The notes under the pieces were generated by a model. That model worked only from the letters and a program-made list of their open reading frames with translations. It made no database searches and was not told the origin of the DNA. A stretch of DNA of 64,000 bases from CAWGGS01 sp963822095. Its GTDB lineage: Bacteria; Desulfobacterota; Desulfobulbia; Desulfobulbales; Desulfocapsaceae. A program made the translations under genes and the position numbers. The stretch is from assembly GCA_963822095.1 (NCBI GenBank), contig CAWGGS010000049.1, positions 1 to 64,000 of the forward strand, given 5' to 3'. The first letter of the stretch is position 1. Each line of letters opens with the position of its first letter. Below, one piece after another: positions 34,187-43,200 of the stretch.

Positions 34187-34908
34187 TGGACGGCCCCCAC
34201 TTTGGCTAGATAATCTTCAACGATTTTTACCTGATCTGCAGCCGTAAGGTTTTTCACAATCAACTCTTCAGCCATTGCTGCGGCCTGATCTGCAATATCG
34301 TTCTTCAGCGTTCTGTTCGCTTCCATTATCTCATATTGGATAGCCATCTCGGCCTGACGTTGAATATCAGCCGCAGCCTCCTCGGCCTTTTCGATAATCC
34401 TGGCCTTTTCGATCTCTGCTTGGGCAACAGCTTTCTCAACAATGGTATCTATTTCGGCTTCAATGCCCGCAAGCTTAGCCTCGAATTCTCTGTAGGATTT
34501 TTCGGCCTCGGCCTTTTTGGCCTCCAGATCTTCTATCTCTGTCCGTATTTTGCTCTTTCTGCTGCTCAATCCGGTGGCAATTGGTTTGGCCGCGAATTTT
34601 ATTAAAATGAACATCAAGACAGCAAAGTTCATAAACCGCCACAAGAGATCCCACAGTTTGGCCGTGGTGATCAATGGCTGATGCACTTCACCATGCTCAG
34701 CTGCCGCATTTTCACTGGCTTTACCCTCTTCATGAACAACCGCGGTGGCGTCTTTAGCGTGACCCTCTACAACAACCTCGTGGCTCGTCTTTCCGGCCAT
34801 ATCGGGATTGACATTCTCTGTTGCCCATGCAGTCCCGAAGGACAAGGCAAACCAGAGTGTCACTACGACCAGAATGCTTCCCCTGGCTACTCGCTTCACT
34901 CCTTTCAT
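34183..34908 (-). CDS. atpF: ATP synthase F0 b subunit (with N-terminal extension)
   Basis: 241 residues, longer than the usual 156-170. An N-terminal hydrophobic segment (GSILVVVTLWFALSFGTAWA) looks like a cleavable signal peptide, followed by an acidic/His-rich loop (about 30-78), the true b membrane helix (LLWRFMNFAVLMFILIKFAA) and a long coiled-coil stalk with many Ala, Glu and Lys. Extended b subunits with such a leader are common in Desulfobacterota. It pairs with the shorter b-type subunit encoded just upstream. Confidence 0.92.
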   Translation of the reverse strand: MKGVKRVARGSILVVVTLWFALSFGTAWATENVNPDMAGKTSHEVVVEGHAKDATAVVHEEGKASENAAAEHGEVHQPLITTAKLWDLLWRFMNFAVLMFILIKFAAKPIATGLSSRKSKIRTEIEDLEAKKAEAEKSYREFEAKLAGIEAEIDTIVEKAVAQAEIEKARIIEKAEEAAADIQRQAEMAIQYEIMEANRTLKNDIADQAAAMAEELIVKNLTAADQVKIVEDYLAKVGAVQ

Positions 34909-34910
34909 CT

Positions 34911-35336
34911 CTAGAGACTCCTTCCCAGAATTTTACTGGCCATGGCGACGGCAAATCCATCTAGATTTCCTTGAAGTCCTTTTGCTGCACTTTCTATCTG
35001 CGTTCGGATCTCCGCCATTCTTTTATCTTTTCCCTCATCTACCTCAGCCTTGATTGCGGCAAGCTTCGAACTCCCTGCAGCTGCGGCATCAGCTCTTGCA
35101 GAATCCAGAGCGGCTTTAGCCTTCCCCGAGGCCTTTGCCATCTTTGCATCAACCTCTTCCTGTCGAAGACGTGCGTTTTCCTGAACCTTTGCAACCTCAG
35201 TTTGCATCCCTTTCATCTTTTCAGATCTGTCACGCAAAACCTTCAGTACAGGTTTGTACAGCACCGCATTCATGATAAACATCAATACGATAATGTTTAC
35301 CATCTGAATAAACAAAGTGATATCCAACGTAACCAT
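34911..35336 (-). CDS. ATP synthase F0 second b-type subunit (b')
   Basis: 141 residues. One N-terminal membrane helix (DITLFIQMVNIIVLMFIMNAVL) is followed by a charged coiled coil ending in AVAMASKILGRSL. This is a b/b'-type stalk subunit, so the peripheral stalk here is probably a heterodimer of b and b' as in photosynthetic bacteria and many Desulfobacterota. First gene of the F1 operon (b', b, delta, alpha, gamma, beta, epsilon). It ends 2 bp before the start of atpF. Confidence 0.93.
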   Translation of the reverse strand: MVTLDITLFIQMVNIIVLMFIMNAVLYKPVLKVLRDRSEKMKGMQTEVAKVQENARLRQEEVDAKMAKASGKAKAALDSARADAAAAGSSKLAAIKAEVDEGKDKRMAEIRTQIESAAKGLQGNLDGFAVAMASKILGRSL

Positions 35337-35432
35337 GTTTGCACTCTCCTGATAAACTTAAGTTTTATAAACTCATCATTCAGAATCGAATGTGGACTTA
35401 CTCTATAAATTACAAACTTGCAAGGGTTCAGA

Positions 35433-35469
35433 TGAATGACCATTCATGTCGAAAATGAATGGTCATTCA
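35433..35469. promoter_or_regulatory. Paired 14-bp palindromes upstream of the ATP synthase operon, candidate TetR-type operators
   Basis: TGAATGACCATTCA (35433-35446) and TGAATGGTCATTCA (35456-35469) are nearly self-complementary, are exact reverse complements of each other and lie 23 bp apart centre to centre, about two helical turns. They are 97 bp upstream of the first atp gene and downstream of alaS. The half-site TGAATGA is typical of TetR-family regulators such as those of fatty-acid metabolism. Read as RNA the pair could also make a 15-bp hairpin. Confidence 0.55.
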
Positions 35470-35607
35470 CAACCGGTGAAAATTTTTACTGTAAATAATC
35501 GGCTGTGTCAACTACTTTATAATATCGAGTCAAGGTCAACTTCACTAAAATTCATAAAGAAGTTCGGCGGCACAACTTTTTTTTATTACTAAGAATGTAA
35601 CACTTCT

Positions 35608-38253
35608 TCATCCCTCAAGAATTTTCGAGACATGGATCGGAACAGACCTGATGGCATCTGCAAGCTTATCCACCCTTTCGCCTCCGGCTTGTGCCATATC
35701 CGGCCTGCCGCCTCCCTTGCCGCCCACCACACCTGCAACTCGACCGACGAGGTCTCCGGCGCTTATTTTATTTGTGAGGTCTTTAGTGACGATTGCCAAC
35801 AATGCAACCTTGTTTTTAATAACTCCCCCAAGAACGGCAACCCCGGAATCGAGACCGTCTCTTACCTTATCCCCCACCTCTCTCAAGGTTTTGGGGCTAT
35901 CGAGTGGTATCTGGGCTGCAACAACCTTTATTCCGGCAACGTCCACGGCATCTTTCATCAGGCTATCAAGGTCTGAACTGGCAAGACGGCCGGCTAATTG
36001 TGCAACCTGTTTTTCCAGGTTCTTCTGGTTGGCCAGGAGATTTTTAATCTTGGATGCAATATCTTCCACCGGTACGTTTAGAACCGCAGCCAGTTGCGCT
36101 TCACGATGACTTACATTCTGAAGATATTCAAAAGCAGCCCTTCCTGTCAGAGCCTCGATCCTCCTGACCCCTGAGGCGATTCCACCTTCCGATGTTATTT
36201 TAAAGACCCCAATATCCCCGGTTGCCCGAACATGGGTTCCACCACAAAGCTCTTTACTGAAACCTTCAACTGAGACTACCCGAACCTTCTCTCCGTATTT
36301 TTCGCCAAAGAGCGCCGTCGCTCCCTCTTTCAGTGCCTCATCCCGATCCAATACCCTGGTATCGACTAGGGTGTTCTCTCTTATCCGTTCATTTACGATG
36401 CGCTCGATCTCAGCTATTTCCTCCGGTTTGACCTGTGAGAAATGGGTAAAGTCAAAACGAAGCCTCCCTGGGCCTACCAAAGAGCCGGCCTGTTTGATAT
36501 GATCGCCCAAAACCTTTTTCATGGCTGCCTGCAGCAGATGGGTCGAGGTATGATTGGCAGCCGTTTCCAGGCGTTGTTCTTCTCCAACCGCAAGCTTGAG
36601 CTGCACCCCTTTTGTGAGTGTTCCCTCCTCCACTTTAATCTCATGAAGTATCAGCGCCCCTTCTCCCATTGTGGAGATGACGCTGGCTGTACCACCTTCC
36701 CAGCTCACCCGTCCCTTATCACCGACCTGTCCCCCTGATTCGGCATAGAACGGAGTGATTGGGGCGCACAATTTCCCCAGGCTGCCAGCTGGCAAAGAGT
36801 CAATCTCGTGACCTTCGGTATCCAGTAGAGCATCGGCGGAGGTCTCGGCCATCAATTGCTCATACCCGACAAAATCGGTTTTCTTTCCAGCGGCAAGGAG
36901 TTTCTTCACCCCATCCTCGCGCAGTCGAATCCCCTCTCCCTTTTGCGACGCCCTGGATTTTGCCCGCTGCTTCTCCATCGCCTTGGTAAATCCTGCCTCA
37001 TCGAAACCGACGTTGCTCTCAAAAGAGATGTCACGGACAATGTCTACGGGAAAGCCGTAGGTGTCATAGAGTTTGAAGATGAAATCTCCGGGGATGACCT
37101 TTTCTTTCTTCTTCTTCATTCTGGAAATTTCCTGATCGAGAATCATCAAACCGTTTTCCAGGGTTCCCCGAAATCTCTCCTCCTCATTGTTGACCACCTT
37201 TTTCAAGAGTTCCCTCGCCTCATTGAGATGAGGGTAGGCGTGGTTCATCGAGTCGACAACAGCAACCGTTACCATATCCATAAACGGTTTTTCGAGTCCG
37301 AGAGACTTCCCGTACCGAATTGCCCTGCGCATTATGCGTCTGAGCACATATCCTCTGCCTTCATTGGAGGGCAAAACACCATCCGACACCAGGAAAGCCG
37401 TAGCCCGGGCATGATCGGCAATAACACGCATGGCTACATTATCATCTATATCTTTGCCATACGTCCGTTTCGACAGGTTTTCCAGACAACGTATTATCGG
37501 GGTAAAAAGATCTGTATCATAGTTATTGAATTTTCCCTGCAGAACAGCTGCAACCCTCTCCAGCCCCATTCCCGTGTCAATACTGGGTTTTGGAAGCTTG
37601 GTCATGGTTCCGTCTTCGGCACGGTTGAACTGCATGAAAACCAGGTTCCACAGTTCAAGAAAGCGGTCACAATCGCAGCCCAAGGCACAATCCGGTTTGC
37701 CGCAACCGGCCTCAACCCCCTGGTCTATATGGATCTCGGAACAGGGGCCGCAGGGGCCGGTATCCCCCATGGCCCAGAAATTATCCTTTTCGCCCATTCG
37801 GACAATACGGCCATCAAGCAATCCTTCAACCTTTTCCCATAGAGCATAGGCCTCGTCATCATCGTCATAGATGGTGATCCACAGTTTTTCTTTCGGCAGC
37901 CCGAGCTCCTTTGTCAAAAAGTCCCATGCGAAATGAATCGCCTCTTTTTTAAAATAATCGCCAAAGGAAAAATTCCCGAGCATCTCAAAAAAAGTATGGT
38001 GACGGGCCGTGTATCCGACATTTTCAAGATCATTGTGCTTGCCGCCGGCTCGGACACAGCGCTGACTGGTCGTAGCCCGCACATAGTTTCTACTGTCCTC
38101 TCCCATGAAGACGGTTTTGAACTGTACCATACCGGCATTGGTGAACAGTAATGTCGGGTCGTCTGCCGGCACAAGGGAAGAGCTCTCAACAACAGTATGG
38201 CCGTTCTTCTGAAAATAGTCTAAAAATTTTGCGCGCAATTCATTTCCGGTCAT
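35608..38253 (-). CDS. alaS: Alanine--tRNA ligase
   Basis: 881 residues. The class II core begins MTGNELRAKFLDYFQKNGH and contains NAGMVQFKTVF and RATTSQRCVRAGGKHNDLENVG. The editing domain has the zinc motif HTSTHLLQAAM and CGGTHVRATGD. The C-terminal domain has the glycine-rich VGRVAGVVGGKGGGRPDMAQAGG. All expected domains are present. It is separated from the downstream atp operon by 271 bp, so it is probably a separate transcript. Start at 38253 matches the family. Confidence 0.98.
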   Translation of the reverse strand: MTGNELRAKFLDYFQKNGHTVVESSSLVPADDPTLLFTNAGMVQFKTVFMGEDSRNYVRATTSQRCVRAGGKHNDLENVGYTARHHTFFEMLGNFSFGDYFKKEAIHFAWDFLTKELGLPKEKLWITIYDDDDEAYALWEKVEGLLDGRIVRMGEKDNFWAMGDTGPCGPCSEIHIDQGVEAGCGKPDCALGCDCDRFLELWNLVFMQFNRAEDGTMTKLPKPSIDTGMGLERVAAVLQGKFNNYDTDLFTPIIRCLENLSKRTYGKDIDDNVAMRVIADHARATAFLVSDGVLPSNEGRGYVLRRIMRRAIRYGKSLGLEKPFMDMVTVAVVDSMNHAYPHLNEARELLKKVVNNEEERFRGTLENGLMILDQEISRMKKKKEKVIPGDFIFKLYDTYGFPVDIVRDISFESNVGFDEAGFTKAMEKQRAKSRASQKGEGIRLREDGVKKLLAAGKKTDFVGYEQLMAETSADALLDTEGHEIDSLPAGSLGKLCAPITPFYAESGGQVGDKGRVSWEGGTASVISTMGEGALILHEIKVEEGTLTKGVQLKLAVGEEQRLETAANHTSTHLLQAAMKKVLGDHIKQAGSLVGPGRLRFDFTHFSQVKPEEIAEIERIVNERIRENTLVDTRVLDRDEALKEGATALFGEKYGEKVRVVSVEGFSKELCGGTHVRATGDIGVFKITSEGGIASGVRRIEALTGRAAFEYLQNVSHREAQLAAVLNVPVEDIASKIKNLLANQKNLEKQVAQLAGRLASSDLDSLMKDAVDVAGIKVVAAQIPLDSPKTLREVGDKVRDGLDSGVAVLGGVIKNKVALLAIVTKDLTNKISAGDLVGRVAGVVGGKGGGRPDMAQAGGERVDKLADAIRSVPIHVSKILEG

Positions 38254-38314
38254 AGGTCTTTTTCTACTTGTGTTAAAGGTTAATATCTGGGATATACTTT
38301 CAAATTACAGGTCA

Positions 38315-38893
38315 TTACTTGATATTTTTCCCAAATTCTATAATAAACGGTAAAATCTCCTTAAATTTGGGTGTTCCTGCTTTGCCCAGGAGTTCGTAGA
38401 CGATCATCTCGGCTGGCCCGATCATCGCTCCCCGCGACCGCAGTTCATCAAGACCCAGCTGATGATTTTCAAGTGTCCTTGCGGAAACGCCGTCAGCCAC
38501 GATAAAGGGAATCCACCCCTTATCCAGGTATGTCACCGCCGTTTGGTAGATACAGATATGGGTTTCAACCCCTACCAAAATCGGTGTTGTAACCGCATCG
38601 GGTAATTGATCCACCAATGTATTTGTCTGTTCATTGGCCAGAGCACTGAACTCGGTTTTGTCGGGTCTTTCTATTCCCTCCATCAACGGTTCCAGCTCGA
38701 CAACATAGGGACCAAGTCCTTTTTTATATTGGGTATTGGCAATGACCGGGAGAGACAAGATCCTTGCGCAATCCAGCATCAGCTTGATTACCGTAGTTAC
38801 CCGATCTGCCCGATATATCTGGGCCATAAGACTCTGTTGAGGATCGATTATATGAAGATAACAGTGGTTGGGTTGCAGTAATTTGTTTTTCAT
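38315..38893 (-). CDS. Isochorismatase-fold cysteine hydrolase
   Basis: 192 residues from ATG 38893 (MKNKLLQPNHCYLHIIDPQQ) with GAGAG upstream. The frame is open further but the extension (39088-38894) is not family sequence. The catalytic triad of the family can be placed as Asp17 (IIDPQQS), Lys79 (PDKTEFSA) and Cys114 (GVETHICIYQ). It resembles the YcaC/nicotinamidase-like branch without a substrate-defining feature; it is a probable amide or ester hydrolase. Ends 61 bp before the alaS start region and is divergent from the ArsR gene. Confidence 0.85.
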   Translation of the reverse strand: MKNKLLQPNHCYLHIIDPQQSLMAQIYRADRVTTVIKLMLDCARILSLPVIANTQYKKGLGPYVVELEPLMEGIERPDKTEFSALANEQTNTLVDQLPDAVTTPILVGVETHICIYQTAVTYLDKGWIPFIVADGVSARTLENHQLGLDELRSRGAMIGPAEMIVYELLGKAGTPKFKEILPFIIEFGKNIK

Positions 38894-39214
38894 CTTTTGC
38901 TCTCGATTAAATGGGATAGTGAAAACGGTTGACAAAACGGGCTCGAAGTCATCAATATACCGTCTCTCTTTTCCTGAATCAAACGGCAGAAACCAAAAGG
39001 CCCTCCCAATTAACTCTTTTTCCATTCGGTATTCAAGCGGGAAACCTCTCTCTTTTCTTTTTTGACCTCTTTTACACCTTTCCCGCAACAGGGATATTTC
39101 CGGCTTGACCCTGTTTCGTGAAAACGTTTAAGCAAAGTTTTTCTTTTCCTTTCCCTTTACAATAAGGAAAATAGAATTAAACTAAATACTAAAATATCTG
39201 GAAAAGGATCTCTT

Positions 39215-39508
39215 ATGAAAGATGAACAGATTGATGCTCTGGCAAAAATTTTGAAGTCGATGTCACATCCGATCAGATTAAAAATCCTCTGTCTTTTACA
39301 AAATGAGGAACTCACGGTGGGTGACATCACGAATGCGGTCAAGACAACCAATGCCAATATCTCACAGCATTTGAATATACTTCGTGGTCAGGGGATCATC
39401 GATTTTCGAAAAGAGGCCAATTTTATCTACAACAGAATTACCGATAAACGCATAATAGATATGATCTCAAAAATGCAGAAACTATTCTGCCCGGATCTTA
39501 AGGAGTAG
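39215..39508 (+). CDS. ArsR-family winged-helix transcriptional regulator
   Basis: 97 residues. The sequence KSMSHPIRLKILCLLQNEEL, then TVGDITNAVKTTNANISQHLNILRGQGIIDF, then RKEANFIYNRI is a textbook ArsR winged helix, the recognition helix being NISQHLNIL. It lacks the paired-Cys metal site (ELCVCDL) of arsenic/zinc sensors, so the signal is probably not a soft metal. The next gene begins 5 bp after it and encodes a small membrane protein, so the two are probably one operon with autoregulation. The 321-bp divergent spacer upstream contains the A/T-rich AAATACTAAAATATC, a possible operator. Confidence 0.88.
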   Translation: MKDEQIDALAKILKSMSHPIRLKILCLLQNEELTVGDITNAVKTTNANISQHLNILRGQGIIDFRKEANFIYNRITDKRIIDMISKMQKLFCPDLKE

Positions 39509-39513
39509 ACACC

Positions 39514-39723
39514 ATGATCGTCACAGACTGGGTTCACACAATTGCTGGTTGTTTTATACTTATTAGTCTCGCTTTGGGAGTTTCTGTCAGCCCGATTTTT
39601 CAAAGTCAATACTGGTTGTTCTTTACCGCCTTTGTCGGTCTGAACCTCCTCCAGTTCGGCTTTACCAAGTTTTGCCCTCTTGCGCTCCTTTTAAAAGCAG
39701 TAGGTGTTCCCGAAACACGATAG
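39514..39723 (+). CDS. DUF2892 family small inner-membrane protein
   Basis: 69 residues. Two membrane helices (AGCFILISLALGVSVSP and LFFTAFVGLNLLQFGF) are joined by a short loop, followed by TKFCPLALLLKAVGV with a conserved FCP-type motif. The family often accompanies rhodanese-like sulfurtransferases and ArsR-type regulators (as in YgaP). No rhodanese gene is present here. It starts 5 bp after the regulator. A CCCC-GAAA-GGGG hairpin at 39733-39744 follows the stop. Confidence 0.82.
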   Translation: MIVTDWVHTIAGCFILISLALGVSVSPIFQSQYWLFFTAFVGLNLLQFGFTKFCPLALLLKAVGVPETR

Positions 39724-39918
39724 AGTCCGCCCCCCCGAAAGGGGTATTCGGGTTCTTAATTGAGAAGTTTATTAATGTTCGCACGGGCACAACTCTAAAA
39801 ATCATATTAAAACAAACGGTTAATCAGACAGCCAAACAAGCACGATGCTTTTCTCCCGGTTTCGTCGACCAGGAGCTCCATCGGCTGTACGTTTTTGGGA
39901 TACGACGGAATATTGAGG

Positions 39919-40140
39919 TCAGGTTCCGACCATCTTGGCACCGCAGGAAGCCTGCCAACAACAAAGAACCTCGGAACAGAATTCCTTCTTCCTGAAGCAA
40001 ATGCTATTTCCTTCTTTTTCCTGGATCCTGCAAATAAGCTTCTCAAGGTTTATCCCCCTACTCTCCACACCTATCAATCGTGCCTTCTGCCGCGCAAACG
40101 ATAAAAGCTTCGGTCCTTTTAAAAATGTCTTCTCTGACAT
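39919..40140 (-). CDS. Small SAP/HeH-like cysteine-rich protein
   Basis: 73 residues from the ATG at 40140, which has GAGGTGGGGAG just upstream. The N-terminal part (LLSFARQKARLIGVESRGIN, then LEKLICRIQEKEGN) resembles a SAP or HeH helix-extended-helix motif, and the C-terminal part (CFRKKEFCSEVLCCWQASC) carries five cysteines. I recall short proteins in Desulfobacterota with the same plan (SAP-like helix pair, then EGNxxCF...C...CxW..DC). The role is unknown; nucleic-acid binding with a metal-binding tail is a guess. The rest of 39745-40229 is empty. Confidence 0.6.
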   Translation of the reverse strand: MSEKTFLKGPKLLSFARQKARLIGVESRGINLEKLICRIQEKEGNSICFRKKEFCSEVLCCWQASCGAKMVGT

Positions 40141-40229
40141 CTCCCCACCTCATACATTGATTTTGAACATGTAGATCTATCCATTTTTCCTAAGAAAAAG
40201 ACAGATAGAGAACAACCGACAGGTCCGGG

Positions 40230-43200
40230 TCAAATAGGAAGAATGTGCATCTCTTCCTGAATTTGATGGACCCCAAGAAGCAGCAGACCATTACGCCCAT
40301 CAATCGAGACCCGATCACCGAAACGGATCTTTTTGTCGCCGATCTCACAGTATTGACCGGTCTCATAGACCTTCAGACGTTTGCAACCGACCACGCAGGT
40401 TTTCTCCAGACGAACGGCGACAACGGAGGCGTGAGATGTCTGTCCCCCCCGAGAGGTTATCAATCCATCGGCCATATCAATCACTTTAATATCCTCGGGA
40501 ACCGTATCCTGCCTAAAGAGGATCAGCGGGGTACCGGGATCGGTCTCTCTTAGCTCCCTGATGTTGCTTTCAGAAAATACCGCCCTCCCCGAAATCGCCG
40601 AACCTGAGACGCCGACGCCTTTACCCAGGATATTTTCAATCAGGTCTTTGGATTCCACAAAGACATTGAGATGTTCCTTCTTTTTAATGGTTATCATGTC
40701 GCGAGTCTGCAACAGATAGAGCTGATCGGGTGAAGGACCTTCAAAAGTAAACTCCATCTCCTGAGGATTCCAATTCTTTTCATAGACCAGATCCCGTGAG
40801 ATGGAAAGCAGGCGCTGATAAATTCCAGGGAACCTCCGCTCCAGGGTTTCCTCCACCGCCCGGCCGTCGAGTTCGGCCTGCTCGACGGAAACAGCATAAC
40901 TGGTTACCAGTCCTGACACGATATCCTCACCTTGATCCCCATAGGCATAATCTCCCCACAGCGCCACCCGGGATACCTTACGATAGGGATGGGCAGTGAA
41001 AAGGACACCGGCCCCGGAGGTATCCGAGTAGTTGCCGAAAACCATGGCCTGGACGATCACCCCCGTTCCCCATGAGTCGGAGACATCCATGATCTTGCGA
41101 TAATCCGATGCCTTGAAGGTATCCCAGGAATCCAAGACCTTCTGGATGGCTGTCACCAGCTGCAGCCAGGGATCATCAGGTATGCCATACCCGCGATTTC
41201 GTATCAGCTTCTGGTAGGAAAGGGCCAGATCTTTCATCTGCTCGGGAGAAAATTCCCGCTTCAGGTTGACACGGTGTTTGGCTTTGGCTTCATTCATCAA
41301 TTCCTGAAAATCCTCACGCTGCATCCCTGAAATCATTGCCCAAGATTGGAGGAAGCGTCGATAATTATCCCAGGAAAGGTACGCATTCCCATGATCGCGC
41401 ACATACTCTTCAATAAGTTCTTCGTTCATGCCGACATTGTGGATGGTGGCCATCATTCCCGGCATGGATATGGCTCCACCGCTTCGGACCGAGAGAAGCA
41501 GCGGTCGGTCGGGGGATCCATAAACCTTTCCGGTCATTTCCTCAATTTCGGAAAGAGAAGCGCGGATCCTCCGCATGAATTCTTCACGAGCCTTGGAAAA
41601 ACCGAACACCACATCCCGGCACCGGAAGACCTCGGTGGTTATGACAAAAGCGGGCGGAACCGGCTTCCCGTCGGCGACCAAGGTCATCAGGTTGAATCCC
41701 TTATTGCCCAGATGGATCAAATCGTTGGTAAAGGGGTTGATGTTATAGAGAGAAGAAACCGTCTTTTCCGGGTTGTAGGTCATCAACAGATCAAGGCCCT
41801 GTTTGTCTAAAATATCTTTTTGACTTTCCAGGGTTTGAATAATTCTGATGATAAAGTTGTCGAGGTGCTGAAGACCAAAGGTGGAGGAGATCAGATCCCG
41901 AAAAAAGAATTCGGACACCCTGTGAATCGTATTGGTGATATCCTTCTCGTCCCAGAGGGATCGGTATTTGGTTACAAGATCATTCGGATTGATCTGGGGG
42001 ATAATAATTGACAGGTTATTTTGGTGAATATTGGTGTAGAAGGCATAGATGATATCCTTGACACCCTCTGAAAGCCCGCGGAAGATATCCAGATACTGGG
42101 TGTAGGAAAAACGCCGCACCTTAAGAGAATTCTGCAATAATGACATGTAGATGTCAATTCTTCTCGATGTTATTCCATCAATATTCAAGGCCTGGAGAAA
42201 AAGTTTGAGACATTTTACGATTCTAAAGAAGGCGGCCTGGGTAATGAAACTGAGATTGACGGTTTCAGGCAACCTCTCCAGATAGATATTTGCCAGGTTT
42301 TCCAGACGAAAGGTCAAGCTCAGGCTATCAAATTTTCGTTCCCGGTACCGTCCGTATACCGATGGGATATCCACCGCAATATGTCTTTTATAGTAAATAT
42401 CCTCCCGGGCTTGAAAACGCTCAGAAGAAAGTATGGTACTCCTGAGTCCTTCCAGTGCCTTCAGGAGCGTCTCGAGACAACCGACGGTTCCGCATGTTTC
42501 CAAGTCGGCAAGTACTCCCTCCATTTCCGGAAATCCTTCCTGGGCGGCCAGCAACAGTTCGGAGCGCAACTCCTGAAACCCCAGGTTATATTTCCTGTGC
42601 ATGAGTTTATACATCTGGACCAGAAGTTCAAACCGACGAAGTTCCAATGGTTCAAGATCTGTTTGCCGTGCCAGGAACTTCTTGAGATTTTCAGGATTCC
42701 AGTCAAGTATGTCCTGCATGCTCTTGAATTCGAGCTGCTGGGTGATACGCTCGGCAAGACGGAACTGGTCATCAATAAACGGTCCTTCCACTGCCACCTG
42801 GTTATATACCTCTTCAGGGAGGTATGCCTGCAACAGTGTCTTTTTCCGGGATTTCCAGAAAAGCAAAATCGCCTTGATAAAATTAACTATCAGATTCGAA
42901 CTTTCTACATGACTCTGTTTCCTTAAAAAATGGATCAAGACATCTTTTCTCTTATATATCTCGTCCAACTCGGTAGAAACATCGCGCAATTCCCCTTCCG
43001 CACCGATTTCATTAAAGAAAACCGGCATCAATTTGGTGAATTGCTTGGCCAGATTGTATATCGGTTTAATGGGATGATTGAGCAGTTCGGAGATATCCCT
43101 CTGAAAAAGGTCGGTATCTTTGACGCAGGTGCCAGTGAGTTTCAAGTTGATGATGAGGGCGGAAAATAAGGTAGAACACCACTTCGGTTCCTGCTCGATC

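Noticed and set aside
38894..39088. N-terminal extension of the cysteine hydrolase
   Set aside because: The extra 65 residues are not family sequence, and ATG 38893 has a ribosome-binding site and the normal N-terminus.
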